From the NCBI GenBank assembly GCA_015501595.1, contig JADNRX010000143.1, positions 1 to 64,000 of the forward strand: DNA of 64,000 nt, read 5' to 3'. This document shows positions 1 through 12,445 of this stretch, piece by piece. How positions within the stretch are numbered: the first letter of the stretch is position 1; each line of letters starts with the position of its first letter. Position numbers and translations under genes: made by a program. The DNA is from Hymenopellis radicata (taxonomy: Eukaryota > Basidiomycota > Agaricomycetes > Agaricales > Physalacriaceae). The notes beneath the pieces were generated by a model. The model ran no database searches, was not told the DNA's origin, and worked only from the letters and a program-made list of their open reading frames with translations.

Positions 1-43
1 CTCGTGGCTCCCAGAACTATCACGTATGAGTCCATTGGTCCTC

Positions 44-1597
44 TCAATCTTCAACGACATGGTTTCTGTACAATCGAATGACTTCTACGCCATCAACAAC
101 AAATCCAGTGAGCCAGTCCTCTTGTGGAAGTACTATTCTTTCTAGGGCAGGACAAAGACGAGTCTGTAAGACTGAGATCAATGGGGGCAGAGGACAAAGA
201 GGAGTAGGAAATATTTACCAGCGAGCGTGACTCCACGATGCGCAGTATCGAATCGAGAGCTTCGTCGTGGTCAACAAAGCCGCAATCCCGAAGATTGAGA
301 GTTTTAAGCGAAGGCAAGACTACCGCGCCTTTCTCCGCTCCCACAACGAGACCGTCCAGAAACTCTGAGGTCACATTTTCGTCCTTCAGCTGGAAACCTT
401 CAACCCCGAGCATGATACGTAGAAGCTGGAGCAGTGCTTTGGAACCACTATGTATCATCTGAGTTGCCCAAGTCCGTGCCATGGAACAGGTTATACAGAG
501 ACTTGAAACTCGATGGAAGTCGGGGTGTAGAACGAGGGTTGTGAACCAGTAGCACAGATGGTAGTCAGTGTCAAATGTAAGCGTGAGGTCACGAAGGGAT
601 GGAAGCTGTAAAAGTTTGACAAACTCCTCGATTTGGTTGCTGGCGTAGTCGTCTTCAGTAACCTCAAGACGCCTTAGCGCGGGAAGAGTGATCGAATGTG
701 GCGGAAAGTCCTCAACAGGATAAGAGCCCCAGGTCTCATCATGAATCTTGACTGTCAACTCTTCTACACCGCTTGATTGCTTGAGAATGGAAAGGAATTC
801 GGCCCCCAATATGGTCGCAATCACAAGTTAGCTTCGAGAGCTTGTTCCATGAAAATTGCCATGCCCCGAGATTGGTGAACGAGCAGTCAACGTCAAGATT
901 GACAGTCCTGACGTTCTGGACATTCCTGAAAGTGTCGACAAGAACCTCACTCTCGATATGGTCTTCGTCGCGTACACCTATCTCCTCCAATAGCGGAAAC
1001 TCGCACCCGGAAAAGGACTGCCATGATGGCGATGACATGTCAGCGTGTAGTATACGCCAGCGCGTCGTGGTTTCCTTCAACAAAGGCGTTAAAGGGTGAT
1101 TGCCTATGTACTCGTCACCGCTTGCAATATTGACACAAAGGTCCAACTTGGCGGACCTTTCTAAGAGCAATGCGCCCACGAAGGTGCATTGTGGATGGTA
1201 TACGTGTGAAATTGAGGTATATCACCGACCACAAGCGGGGAAGAGAGAGGGCAATTTCTCGCCACCGATGGGAGACGTGGGATATATTCCAGGGATGGTT
1301 TGGAGGACAGAGGCTGTCAAACTCATCATGCCACCATTCGTCTTCGTGATGATTCACGATCGGAGTACAGCAAAGGAATATTTCGATGAGGATATCTTGG
1401 GGTAGGGATCGCATGGGATGAAGAACTCTCTTCGCGTCGGCCATCTTACGCGACGCCGTCTCCTGAAGACCCGTGAGTGTAGAAAGTGTCTCTTGGGCCT
1501 TTCTTATCTGGGACTGTAGAGAGTCGATGTATGCAGACGATTCCTCGACAATTTGACGCAGACCTGCAACTTCGACATCGGGTGGGGGAGTGTTCAC
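44..1597 (-). pseudogene. F-box-like protein gene with two frameshifts
   Basis: The N-terminus has a coiled-coil stretch (about residues 9-50, with VEESSAYIDSLQSQIRKAQ), then an F-box-like core (LPQDILIEIFLCC, about residue 65) and a WR..A..LP..W motif typical of Agaricomycete F-box-like proteins. An LRR-like C-terminal half follows (LPSLRDLTLTF, LPSLKTLNLRDCGF). A 55-nt intron at 164-218 (GTAAAT..TTACAG) joins the last exon in frame (TRLCPALERIVLP, then a stop at 44-46), which makes the gene model credible. The frame shifts twice: near 1165-1175, and near 805-812 where a run of five C replaces an expected four. The family provides substrate receptors of SCF ubiquitin ligases; the substrate is unknown. 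Decay and homopolymer sequence errors both fit. Confidence 0.7.
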
Positions 1598-2620
1598 GGA
1601 GAGAAGCTCCGAGAAGCAGGGCGACGGGGTATTTCAGATGGAAGAGGATGCTCGTAGAGCAGCCCACAGGTAGGACAAGGGAACTGGGACATTTTGTGAT
1701 AAGAGAAGCTTGACAATCCACGGTTGTGAGAGGTGTAAGCGACGCGGTCCGAGAGCTGCGTCGAACGACATCATCAGATGTCGCTTTATGCACGTCTTGG
1801 AATATCAAGGCTGACCTGGCACTAATAGTCCCGCACTTTTCCGGGAGCGCTGAGACTCGGTTATGAACGAAAGCAACTGGCGACAGTGAACATGAAAGTT
1901 TTTGTCAAGCCTCAGTGCCTTTCACGGTGGTCGTCCGGGTCCTTCGCGATGTTCTCCTAGCCTGTAAGAACAGGTGGGCTCGACGTTACCAACCGATATA
2001 CGGGAGATGGCTTTTATTGCTCTCACCGGAAAACAAACTCGAATAGATGGACGTCGGAAGTAGAAATTGTTTGTCATTATGTACCACACGTGAGGGTTAT
2101 CGACGCGACGCGTGGCAGTGGCACGACCAAGGCACGACTCTTGTTGTTTCGAACCACGACGACCATGCGCAGATCATTCTTCTCTTCCAGAGGCATCTTG
2201 TCTCAGCAAGCTGGTTCTTGCCTCACTGTCAAATTTGAGCTTCTCCATCGATGAATGGTGTCTTACATGAAAGGGCAAGACCAAGGCGTTCTCATGTATC
2301 TCCAGTCAAGTGTGTCTCTCGAGTCAAGTAGATTCTTCGCTTCCAACATCAGGTATGCAGAAACTACGCTCTTTGACTTTAAGTCGACGTCCAACATTCT
2401 CTGTCTTGTTGCAGATTTCGGCGTGTCGACTCTTCAATCCAGCGTCGCTAGACTTCATTAAAACAAACCAAACCATCTCACCCTGAAGCTGCGCAATACT
2501 GTAAGAACACTTCTTTATCTCGTATACACCTTGCCCTTCTGCTGGTGTGTGTCCTTCCTTGTTCTAAAAGGACATGTCTACGTTGTACTACACAATGCTT
2601 TCACTTCAAGATTCTAAACG
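1598..2620. other. Intergenic, no gene recognised
   Basis: About 1 kb between the F-box start and the end of the next minus-strand gene. It holds only short open frames without recognisable domains or paired splice sites, and no repeat that I could match elsewhere in the window. It presumably carries the F-box gene promoter. Confidence 0.5.
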
Positions 2621-3227
2621 TCATAGGTCTATTCTTCGCCATTTGAGCTCATAACCTGCATCAAGGTCGTCTGGGATATCATACACCTCCTTCGCCGCAG
2701 CTATCAGCTCAGGTCTTGTAATCGAATCCATATACTCTTCGCTCTGGTTGATGCCGAAAAATAGAAGGAGGTAAGGCCCAACGATCCTCATCCGGGGAAG
2801 CATCTCAACTCTACAACATTGTCATCAGGCTTGCAACGCGATCGCGAGCTTGCGACTACGCACCCAAATTGGTCTGCATATTTTGCCTCCCAGAGCGGAA
2901 GCGCAAATAGACTGCGTATCTCAGTGGTATGGGGGTGGTTGTATTTGCGACAAAGGTCCTCCCAGAGCAAATTCCAGCAAAACATAAAAGTGGGGGTCCT
3001 GTAGCCATTGACAATAGTATCCACCGGTGGAGGCCGTTCGTTGGCAGGATACATCAAGGGGAAACCTTTTCTGCAGTAGGGTTAGGCATCGCGAGGAAGG
3101 CACCAACGGACTACTTACACGAGTTCACCCGTCTCGAGCTTTCTCTTGCTGTAATGGAGCTGAGTATTGTGTGGCGAAAAAGCAACTATAAAGCGACTTA
3201 CTAGTACTCCCTGCGTGCCCGGTGCAT
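2621..3227 (-). CDS. Hypothetical protein, 150 aa, four exons
   Basis: Three introns at 3149-3201 (53 nt), 3071-3118 (48 nt) and 2811-2863 (53 nt), all GT-AG, splice to one open frame of 151 codons. The start at 3227 gives MHRARREYYKRKLETGE..., followed by KGFPLMYPANERPPPVDTIV, an aromatic-rich middle (TPTFMFCWNLLWEDLCRKY) and the tail RRIDL. No single reading frame covers the gene, which is why it is easily missed. I do not recognise a domain. There is no signal peptide and no clear membrane segment, although VGPYLLLFFGIN is hydrophobic. An additional upstream exon cannot be excluded, because a possible acceptor (CTACAAAG) lies just before the ATG. Confidence 0.6.
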
Positions 3228-3537
3228 GGCTTTGTAGTAAGTTGTGCTCGAGTCGTGGTGGTTGCAGTTAAACTTCATCGTCTTGTTGTACCTAGCAGCG
3301 TGTTTTTATCGACCCGGCCCTTCTCTTAGGTACCGCTGTTTCATTGATCGAGGATAATAGCACTTCCAATCCTATTTACCAGCGTGGTTGGGCGGAACCC
3401 ATTGACTGAGCAGGTGTCAAGTTGATTGTGTGATGTACAATAAACAAACGGAGGTGTGGATCATCTATGTCTATAAGTAATTAGGTGTGTACGATGTAAT
3501 GTGTAGATGTATGCAAAGCCGAACATATATGATCAAT

Positions 3538-4811
3538 TCATCCAAACCAAGCATTAAGCCCATCATAAACAACGAACACAAGACCACTACTAGGCACTGC
3601 ACGCGCGACGGTCATCCCGCAGCCCGCGTAGAGACCCTTCACGCCGTGCATCTGATACATACGCGCCGCTGTCCGCCAAAATGAAGTAGTCCGTTGCACA
3701 ACCTGCTTTGTTTTTGAATGCGACCGTAACTCATCCTCCGTTTGTATCGCGCTCTTCACCGTGTCGGCGGGATACAACGCCAACACGCACGCGCCGCCTG
3801 ATAGCGCGCCAGACACCGCTGACTCCCACGGCAGAAGCTCTCCAGGTATGCCCTCGCCGAGTCGTCGAGATTTGAGAGAAGACGCGAGATACTCTTTAAC
3901 GGCGAACCACGACGCGGTTCCACCCGTTTCTCGGAGTATGGTACCAGTATGTCCGAGCCATAAGCCGCGAACACCGTGGTCCTGAATGGTAGTCTTGATA
4001 ATGGCGAAAGGACCCGGTAACCGCTTTCTATAGGCGTCTACTTCTGCTCTTGACCCGCTTGAAGTGAGGGTAGATAGATGTGCACGTGGGGGTGAGTTGG
4101 GAGCAATCGGTGCTTGAACGATCTTCTTAATCGGTTTGGGAGTGGCATGTATGGGAGGAATGTGGGCGCTCGTGTGGGTGTTCATCATTTGGACTTGCAT
4201 CTTGCATTTCACCAGTTCTATGGGAGTCCTGCAAGATGTTAGTAAAAGTCATAGAGGCCGATGGACGAACAGACAAAATAAAGCTAGTTGCAAAGCCAGC
4301 TCCCGCAGCTGCTAAGCCTAATTGTGGTATTGATAATTCGAGAGAGGTTTCTGAAGGATGTTGTTGGAAAGAATAGGCGCGTATAACATTTTGAAAAGAC
4401 GAATAGGCAAAGAACAGTGCTGCTGTTTCTGCCATTGACCCAACCAGAGGAGCGGGTAATCCCTAGGCATACTGTAAGCACCACAAATAAACCAGAAAGC
4501 TGCGCTGACTCTGTACAATCCCTTGAATCCCTCGTCCCGCCATGTCTGCTTCAAGCAATCCAATGGCCCAGTAAACCGCATTTGTCCGTTCACCGCCGGA
4601 GTAAGCATCTGCGCTTGAAGGCGGACTTTGGCGAGGTCGAATGGATACTCAAAGACCTCCGAAATCATCCCGGCGAGCTAATCGACCGTCCAGTAAAAAA
4701 ATTGGACGCGAGAAAACGGCTTACACTACCGAATGCGACATCCTTCAAGGCCTCGCGGGCAGTGACGATGGCAGCATCGTCCTGGATGCCTTTCGAGCTA
4801 CTCGAATGCAT
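3538..4811 (-). CDS. ORT1: Mitochondrial carrier, ornithine carrier (ORT1) type
   Basis: Four exons, with introns at 4678-4724 (47 nt), 4463-4509 (47 nt, donor GTCAGC) and 4229-4274 (46 nt), give a 377-aa carrier. The three mitochondrial carrier repeats are each marked by the P-x-[D/E]-x-x-[K/R] signature: YPFDLAKVRLQ, TPIELVKCKMQ and YPADTVKSAIQ. The N-terminus (DVAFGSLAGMISEVFEYPFD) and the GMTVARAVPSSGLVFVVYD end resemble the fungal ornithine/arginine carriers (ORT1/ARG11 and related proteins), which exchange mitochondrial ornithine across the inner membrane for cytosolic arginine synthesis. The substrate is assigned by family resemblance only. The gene is divergent from duplicated gene copy A (ATG to ATG about 240 bp), so the two share a promoter region. 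Its 5' end is duplicated at 8.5 and 20.7 kb. Confidence 0.85.
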
Positions 4812-5050
4812 TTGTCGTCGTCGTCGTCGAGTGTTAAGGAGCGGACATGACGGGTGAAGAGAAACGCGTATTAGCGGCAAGCCGCGCGATCACCATGTTT
4901 TCGAATCCTGCCGAAGCCATTTTCCATCATCCGAACTTCAATGGTCCGCTCTGCTCTGTGGTAATTTGAATTACTGTTCGTATTATTCAACCACGACAGA
5001 CAAGATACTAAAAATGACACTCGCTGTCGTAGTCCTCCACCCACCCACCC
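4812..5050. promoter_or_regulatory. Shared divergent promoter region (carrier and gene copy A)
   Basis: About 239 bp separate the carrier ATG (minus strand) from the ATG of copy A (plus strand). Recognisable versions of this interval are kept upstream of copies B (about 8720-8927) and C (about 20915-21128), including the GTCGTCG run, a CACCATGTTTTCGAATCC block and the CCTCCACCCACCCA block just before the ATG. Conservation across the duplicates suggests a bidirectional promoter. No TATA box is obvious. Confidence 0.45.
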
Positions 5051-7976
5051 ATGTCTCTTTCAGACTCCTTGTCCTATTCGGATTCAACTAGTGCAGACTT
5101 CGAGCCGAGTTTGGATCCTGAAAGGTTGCACCCGTATTGTGCAGATGATGAAGTGCGACTGTGAGTGTGGCTTCAGAACGTTTCTGTTTAGTACCTGAAA
5201 ATGAATTATAGGCTTCTGTATTGCCTCAGAGGTACAAGTTCGATTCCAAAGGCCGAGGCTTCGTATCAGAAGGGCCCAGATATATCTTTCAGATATAAGG
5301 TAGACCTTGGCGACGGGGACAACCTGAATTTGAGTGCCAACAGACTTGAAATCATCAACAAACTCTTCGTCTACCACTTGCCCGATCTGGCGGTAGGCAA
5401 TATCATCTCATCCTCTGCTTTCAGTCCCTTATTTTGAACCCAGGATGTAGCAGATCGCGATGACACCCATGACTCTCTGCGACCGGACCTTAAAGCGGTA
5501 GGCGCTGGAATTCGGCATCTCTATATTGAAGGCGCAAAAAACACGCCACCCATGCTACCACCTCAATCCAGTCGAATGCTCTGGACCTTCTCTAGCTGCA
5601 CTTCTACATCGTAACTTCGTATCAGGATATTCCACGGCAGACTCTATGGAGGCTATTCATCAGCATTGTGGATCTGTTGTTCACACTGACATCGCATCGG
5701 CTCCGACTCTAGATTGGACTCCTGCCTACGATTTACTCCTACAAAGTGCGTGGTACGAAGAGCTTTATGACGCAGGTATTAGCATCCGGTACGAATGTTC
5801 ACTCTAATTGTTTCCCAATAATCACCGTTTCTAGTTTTCGTCCGCGCTGGTCTCTATACCCCACGACTGCTACGCCTGCCAATCTCGAATGGCCGGTGAT
5901 CATTCCGGATGTCGTATTCTCTGTACGGATTCCGCTGTCCGATGCGCGCCTACGTTCCGCGCGTCAGTATCATCCCGCTTGGGCATTTTCCAAGGACGAC
6001 GACACTCTCGAAATTCCTCTACTCATAGCCGTATACAACAAAGCACATCCGAACTGGAACGGTGCACACGGCATAGACGGCCGTCACAAAGAACATCTCA
6101 TGGCCTGTATGACGGCCGCCCTTCCCGTACATGCCGTGCTGGGTCTCGAGACACCTATAGCTGGACTTCTATTCGATCAATATCATGTTTACCCCTTCCT
6201 TGGGATGATGGGAGAGGACTCTGGAAAGATAGTTGTGGGTTCGTGTTTCTCTCGGCGCTGCAGATATCTGAATTTTTTCACCAGCCAATGATGCACAAGA
6301 TTGTACTCGACGCCTCACAGCCAGGGAAGACCTTAGATCTAGGGAGAGAGTCTCTATATGTCATGCACATATACGATATCATTGCAAGCCTCCGTGATAG
6401 CGCAAAAAAATGTGCGACGTGAGCTTAGTAGTCGTCAAATGGGAGACACGCCGGTAGGGTCGCTCAATTGGCCTATGAAGGCTAGTGTTGCCTTGAAGAA
6501 GAAGCGTCGTGAAATCGATATCTCCCGCCCCGCATGGGTTGTCGAGGACATGTTAATGGAGTGCGTTCTGATTTTCCTCCGAAGCCTGACTCTGACCCGT
6601 GTCCATTTAGCTTCCTCGTCTCATTGAAACCTCGAGCTACTATCGAAAGCTGGCTGCGAACAGCCAAGATCGTTCTCCGCCCAAAGCAAGTCAGCATGAA
6701 CTTACCGGCGCCTCTCAAACGGTGGCTACATGTGTTTGAGACGCGCACACGATTTGGAGATGCCCATATTTTAGTAAGCTTCAATCTGTGTCGGGAGGTA
6801 CTGCGTTCTAATATGTAACATACAGGCTGTCATCGAGCAGGTGAAAAAGAGACTGGAGCAGAACGTTTATGATCTCATTCCCTCGGTACTCTCCTCGTAC
6901 GAGAAATTACCGATTTCGATCCCAGACCCGCCAACTCTCGAGGAATCACCTTTGATATTTGACCTTTCATGTTCTCAAACATTGTGCGCACAGGCTAGGT
7001 ATCTGTGTAACCTGCCCGTTAACGAGGCGTCTGCAAATCACTGGGCTGTCCTGTACAATTCCTTATTCTCTCGGGCATGGAGACAGAGAGAGATACGGCT
7101 GGAACTCTGGTGAGTTATCCTTCCTCAACAACCTTTCACCATGACTTATCTTCATTAGCCATCACCCGCAGTGGACTGTCCACCGTAGTCTCCGCGAAGT
7201 AGGCCCCAAGATCGAAATCCCGCCTGAGCTAGAGGAACTACGTCCGAACTGCGCCTTCCTCGTCTGTCTTCCTTACGAACAAGTCATTCTGCAGCGGTGC
7301 GAACTTGAATGCCTGGAGCACCTGCTACCCGAATTTGCGGTTACGACTAACTCCAGTACTGGCACCGGCATTATGTACGTTCAGATGCCGGTACTAGTGG
7401 TCGAGTACGTTCTGATACCCGATGAACCAAACGAGAGGTTCAAACACCTCGCGCATCTATCGATGGCGCTAAGGTCCGCGCTCGCTCTGTGGGAGCTTCA
7501 TCACGCCAATGCGCCCGTCATCGGCTTGCTCATCGACCGCAACCTGGTAACAATGGTACTGGCATACATGGACGAAGCCAAGAAGGTACGTTCATATACA
7601 CAATATCAGAGCAGAGCTTGGCCAACTGAGTTCAATATTGCAGTGTATAATCCGTGAAGTGTCGGACTACGTCTTTGACGTCCTGGAACCATATGATGCC
7701 TTTAGACTTCTTACAATCGTGAAGGCTCTTGGATTAGAAGACTTCCAATCTCAGATAACCGAGCTCATAGACGCGCACGCGGAAGAAGCACTTGATGCGC
7801 TGCTACAACGAGGCTATCGAACGTGGAAGCATGCCATTGACATGCCGCGGGATGATGTTCTTGGGCATACCCTTACAGATGCCGACATACCATACAGTAA
7901 AGACGAAGGAATCCAAAGGTGGGCCGATGGGGTTCAACCTTCAGATCATTTAGAACAACCAGAGGAATATCTGTAG
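5051..7976 (+). pseudogene. Duplicated unknown gene, copy A (frameshifted)
   Basis: Nine-exon gene colinear with the intact copy at 21129-24029, beginning MSLSDSLSYSDST. Introns occur at matching places, for example a GTGAGT donor at about 5161 and one ending at about 7645. The frame is broken at least twice relative to copy C: a 4-nt net insertion around 5518-5550 (exon 3), and an A7 run at 6404-6410 where B and C have A6. Intron 4 is 50 nt against 54 in copy C, supporting its intron status. The C-terminus differs from B and C, ending QPEEYL instead of the shorter VI end. See copy C for domains. Not expressed as full-length protein if the sequence is correct. Confidence 0.75.
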
Positions 7977-8520
7977 CGACATGCAATACAAAGATTTGAA
8001 CGATTAACCTTTCATATCGCTGCCGTCGACAGCAACGAACAATGTGATTCCGGCTGTATTAGTAGGAGCAGTTATCACCATACGGATGTTCGAGCTGCGA
8101 GGTATTTATTCTTCCTAACAGACTAGCCCCCTTCGCTGGCGCATCCTTATCTTGTTTTTCCTTTTGTCCAGACTCTACGGAATTGTTGAAGCCCACTTTC
8201 TGTGAGTCGATGACAAGGACACGAAAGATCATTCGTTTGTCGATTAGATCCTCAGCAAGATATTTCGCACGTTCAGAGTGATCAAGCATGCTGGCCTAGA
8301 ATGGGATGTCAGCCTTCATAGACTGAGGGAATCTGTCTCAAGGTCCAAGACGGTTTTGTCCGACCTACGTCCTGAATGCGTGTAAGATGATGGTAAATAA
8401 ATCCTTACACTGTGAAGCAAACGCCACTAGGCCAGAGGAGACAGCTCACATCTGAACCTCGTCAAACCGAGCATCGACAGGAGGGCACACTGTAGGAACA
8501 TTAACAGAACCGTGACCTCT
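7770..8520. repeat. Segment duplicated at 19930-20700
   Basis: From inside the last exon of copy A through the intergenic region, this stretch is closely repeated at 19930-20700, immediately upstream of copy C. It includes a small minus-strand frame at 8059-8289 (MLDHSERAKYLAEDLIDKR...), which may be a captured exon of an unidentified gene; I cannot assign it. The last part near 8490-8515 also resembles a short stretch at about 42970-43005. Confidence 0.7.
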
Positions 8521-8523
8521 AAA

Positions 8524-8720
8524 TTGCATTTGTCCGTCCACCGCCGGAGTAAACATCTGCGCTTGAAGCGCGGCGCGGACTTTCGCGAGGTCGAAAGGAT
8601 ACTAAAAGACCTCCGAAAGCATCCCGGCGAGCTAATCGACCGTCCAGTAAAAAATTCGGATGCAAGAAAACGGCTTACATTACCGAATGCAACATATTTT
8701 GTCGTCGTCGTCGTCGAGTG
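8524..8720 (-). pseudogene. Truncated 5' fragment of the mitochondrial carrier (with copy B)
   Basis: This matches 4583-4820, that is, carrier exon 2, intron 1 and part of exon 1, but stops abruptly at 8524 where unrelated DNA begins. Roughly 70 bp of exon 1, including the region of the start codon, is deleted at about 8695-8700. No functional carrier can be made. The fragment marks the left breakpoint of the duplicated block that carries copy B. Confidence 0.8.
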
Positions 8721-8927
8721 TTAAGGAATGGAGCGTATTAGCGGCAGCCGCGCCGGCTGCATCCGATCACCATGTTTTCGAATCCTGCCGAAGCCATATT
8801 TCCCATGATCCGAACTTCCAACTTCGTCCGCTCTGTCGTTCAAGTTGAATTTGAATTACCGTTCGTATTATTCGACTATGTACGACAGCTACAGAATACT
8901 AAAATGTAGTCCTCCACCCACCCAGCC

Positions 8928-11831
8928 ATGTCTCATTCGGACTCCTTGTCCGATGCGGGTATGGATTCAACTAGTGCAGACTCCGAGTCGAGCTCGAGTT
9001 TGGATCCTGAATTGCACCCGTATTGTGCAGATGACGAAGTGCGAGTGTGAGTGTGGCTTCAGAACGTTTCCGCTGGGTACCTGAATGAATTATAGGCTTC
9101 TATACCATCTTAAGGGTACAAGGTTTATTCCAAACGCCAAGGCTTCGGGCACGTATCGGGAGGGGCCAGATATCTCTTTCAGATTTCAGCTAGACCTCGG
9201 CGACGGGCTGAATTTGAGTGCCAATAGACTTGAAATCATCAACAACCTGTTTGTCTTCCACTCGCCCGATCTGGAGGTAAGTTCATCCTCTGCTTTCACT
9301 CTTGTTTCGAGCCGAATTCCCAGGATGTAGCAAGGTGCGATGACACCCCCGACTCTCTGCGAGAGGACCTCAAAGCGCTAGGCACTGAAATCCGATTTCT
9401 CTACGGATGCGCAGGAATACGTCACCCATGCTACCAGCTCTATCCAGTTGAATGCTCTGGACCTTCTCTGGCTGCACTTCTACATCGTAACGTCGTCTTA
9501 GCATATTCCACGGGAGACTCTGCCGCCGCTATTTATCGTCATTGTGGATCCGGCGACAGTCTTGATTCTGACGTCGCATCGGCTCCGACTCTAGATTGGA
9601 CTCCTGGCTATGATTCACTCCTACAAAGTGCGTGGTATGATGGGCTTTATGGTACAGATATTAGCATTTGGTATGAACGTCGATTCTAACTATTTCCCAA
9701 TACTCACCGTTCCTAGTTTTCGTCCACGCTGGTCTCTATACCCCACGACTGCTACACCTGCCAGTCTCGAATGGCCGGTGATCATTCCGGATGTCGTACT
9801 CTCTGTACGGATTCCGCTGTCCGATGCGCGCCTACGTTCCGCGCGTCAGTATCATCCGCTTGGGTGTTTTTCAATGACGACGAGACTCTCGAAATTCCTC
9901 TACTCATAGCCGTATACAACAAAGCGCATCCGAACTGGAACGGTGCACACGGCATAGACGGCCGTCACAAAGAACATCTCATGGCCTGTATGACGGCCGC
10001 CCTTCCCGTACATGCCGTGCTGGGTCTCGAGACGCCTATAGTTGGACTTCTATTCGATCAATATCATGTTTACACCTTCCTTGGGATGATGGGAGAGGAC
10101 TCTGGAAAGATAGTTGTGGGTTCGCCTTTCTCTCAGTGCTGCAGATATTTGAATTCCATTTTCCACCAGCCAATGATGCACAAGATTGTGCTCGATGCCT
10201 CACAGCCAGGGAAGACCTTAGATCTAGGGAGAGGGTCTCTATATGTCATGCACATATACGATATCATTGCAAGCCTCCGTGATAGCGCAAAAAATGTGCG
10301 ACGTGAGCTTAGTAGTAGTCAAATGGGAGACACGCCGGTAGGGTCGCTCAATTGGCCTATGAAGGCTAGTGTTGCCTTGAAGAAGCGTCGTGCAATCGAT
10401 ATCTCCCGCCCCGCATGGGTTGTCGAGGACATGTTAATGAAGTGCGTTCTAATTTTCCTCAAGCCTGACTCTGACCCGTGTCCGTTTAGCTTCCTCGTCT
10501 CATTGAAACCTCGAGCTACTATCGAAAGCTGGCTGCGAACAGCCAAGATCGTTCTCCGCCCAAAGCAAGTCAGCATGAACTTACCGGCGCCTCTCAAACG
10601 ATGGCTACATGTGTTTGAGACGCGCACACGATTTCGAGATGCCCATATTTTAGTAAGCTTCAATTTGTGTCCGGAGGTACTGCGCTCTAATATGTAACAT
10701 AAAGGCTGTCATCGAGCAGGTGAAAAAGAGACTGGAGCAGAACGTTTATGATCTCATTCCCTCGTACTCTCCTCGTACGAGAAATTACCGATTTCGATCC
10801 CAGACCCGCCAACTCTCGCCGGATCACCCTTGATATTTGACCTTTCGTGTTCCCAATTATTGTGCGCACAGGCTAGATATTTGTGTAGCATGCCCGTTAA
10901 CGAGGCGTCTGCAAACCACTGGGCTGTCCTGTACAATTCCTTTTTCTCTCGAGCATGGGAAGAGGCAAAGATAGGGCTGTTACTCCGGTGAGTTATCCTT
11001 CCTCAACAACCTCCACAATGGCTTATCTTCATTAGCCATCACCCGGAGTGGACTGTCCACCGTAGGCTCCGCGAAGTAGGCCCCAAGGCCAAGATCCGAA
11101 TCCCGCCGGAGCTAGAGGAACTACGCCCTCACTGCGCATTCCTCGTCTGTCTTCCTGACGAACAAGTCATTCTGCAGCGGTGCGAACTTCAATGCCCGAA
11201 GCACCTGCTACCCGAATTTGCGGTTACGACTGACTCCAGTACTAGCACCGGCATTATGGACGTTCAGATGCCGGTGCTAGTTGTCGAGTACGTTTTGATA
11301 CCCGATGAACCAAACGAGAGGTTCAAACACCTCGCGCATCTATCGATGGCGCTCAGGTCCGCGCTCGGTCTGTGGGAGCTGCATCACGCCAATGCGCCCG
11401 TCATCGGCTTGCTCATCGACCGCAACCTGGTAACAATGGTATTGGCTTACATGGACGAAGCCAAGAAGGTACGTTCACATACACAATATCAGAGCAGAGT
11501 TTGGCCAACTGAGTTAATATTACAGTGTATAATCCGTGAAGTGTCGGACTACGTCTTTGATGTCCTGGAACCATATGATGCCTTTAGACTTCTTACACTC
11601 GTGAAGGCTCTTGGATTAGAAGACTTCCAATCTCAGATAACCGAGCTCATAGACGCGCACGCGGAAGAAGCACTTGATGCGCTGCTACAACCAGACTACC
11701 GACTGTGGAAGCATGCCAGTGAGATGCCGCGGGATGATGTTCTTGGGCATACCCTTACAGATGCCGACATACCATACAGTAAAGACGAAGGAATTGAAGG
11801 GTGGTTCAAGGGGTTCCCTCAGGTAATTTAG
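8928..11831 (+). pseudogene. Duplicated unknown gene, copy B (frameshifted)
   Basis: Starts MSHSDSLSDAGMDSTSADSE and follows the same nine-exon structure as copy C. Two single-base losses relative to A and C break the frame: CATCCGC instead of CATCCCGC at about 9852-9858, and CCTCGTA instead of CCTCGGTA at about 10760-10766. Both are homopolymer shortenings. The remaining exons, including the EYVLIPDEPNERFKHLAHLS segment and the last exon ending VI, are open. If the two indels were errors the gene would be intact. It is the nearest tandem neighbour of copy A. Confidence 0.75.
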
Positions 11832-12410
11832 AACAACCAGAGGAATACTATCTGTAGCGACGCCATGCAATACACAGATTCAGTGAACGATCAACCTTTC
11901 GTATCAACAGCGCTGCCGTCGACGGGAAAGAACGATATTGATCTCCAATTCCAATTGATGCGGCTGTATTAGCAGTAGTTATGCATAGTCAAGTTCCCTC
12001 GCGCCTTCGACACGTCCGAGATATTAAAATGACGCTCACTGTCGCATTGGCAGATGCTATCAATGCTGGTACGGCCGGGCTACACTGAGGAACTAGTGGC
12101 TCAGAAGTGGGTACTGAAGAAGAACAGAGGCCATGGTGATGGGCTGGAGGAGGCCTGCCTGAAGAGTATCGTGTGTCAACTCCAAATTCAAAAACCTCTC
12201 CCGAGCCCGCTTCGGGTCAACAGAAAAAGATATTACTGAAGTGAGCTTTCGAGCCACTTCAGTGTAGCCCGTTAGGCTAAACTGGCCACTAGGATAACAC
12301 GGGCTGGTGAATATTGACATTGGGAGGATGACTCAGAGCCAGCTGCAAAGTTTGGTTGAGGTGCACATATGTGAAAAAGTAATGGTAGGATAACCTATGC
12401 CACGCCATGT

Positions 12411-12445
12411 TGCCGTTTAACTACTAGGTTACACCGGCTACAGTA
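12411..12445 (-). repeat. Short dispersed motif, tRNA A-box-like
   Basis: On the minus strand this reads GCCGGTGTAACCTAGTAG then TTAAACGG. Related copies lie at 12261-12285, 14816-14847, 18677-18700, 19165-19197 and 53412-53438. The core resembles the A box of a RNA polymerase III promoter (TRGCNNARYNGG) only loosely, and no B box was found at the expected distance. Confidence 0.4.

Noticed and set aside
2047..2461. Short plus-strand frames between the F-box gene and the hypothetical gene
   Set aside because: No domain, no shared splice sites, ordinary random length.
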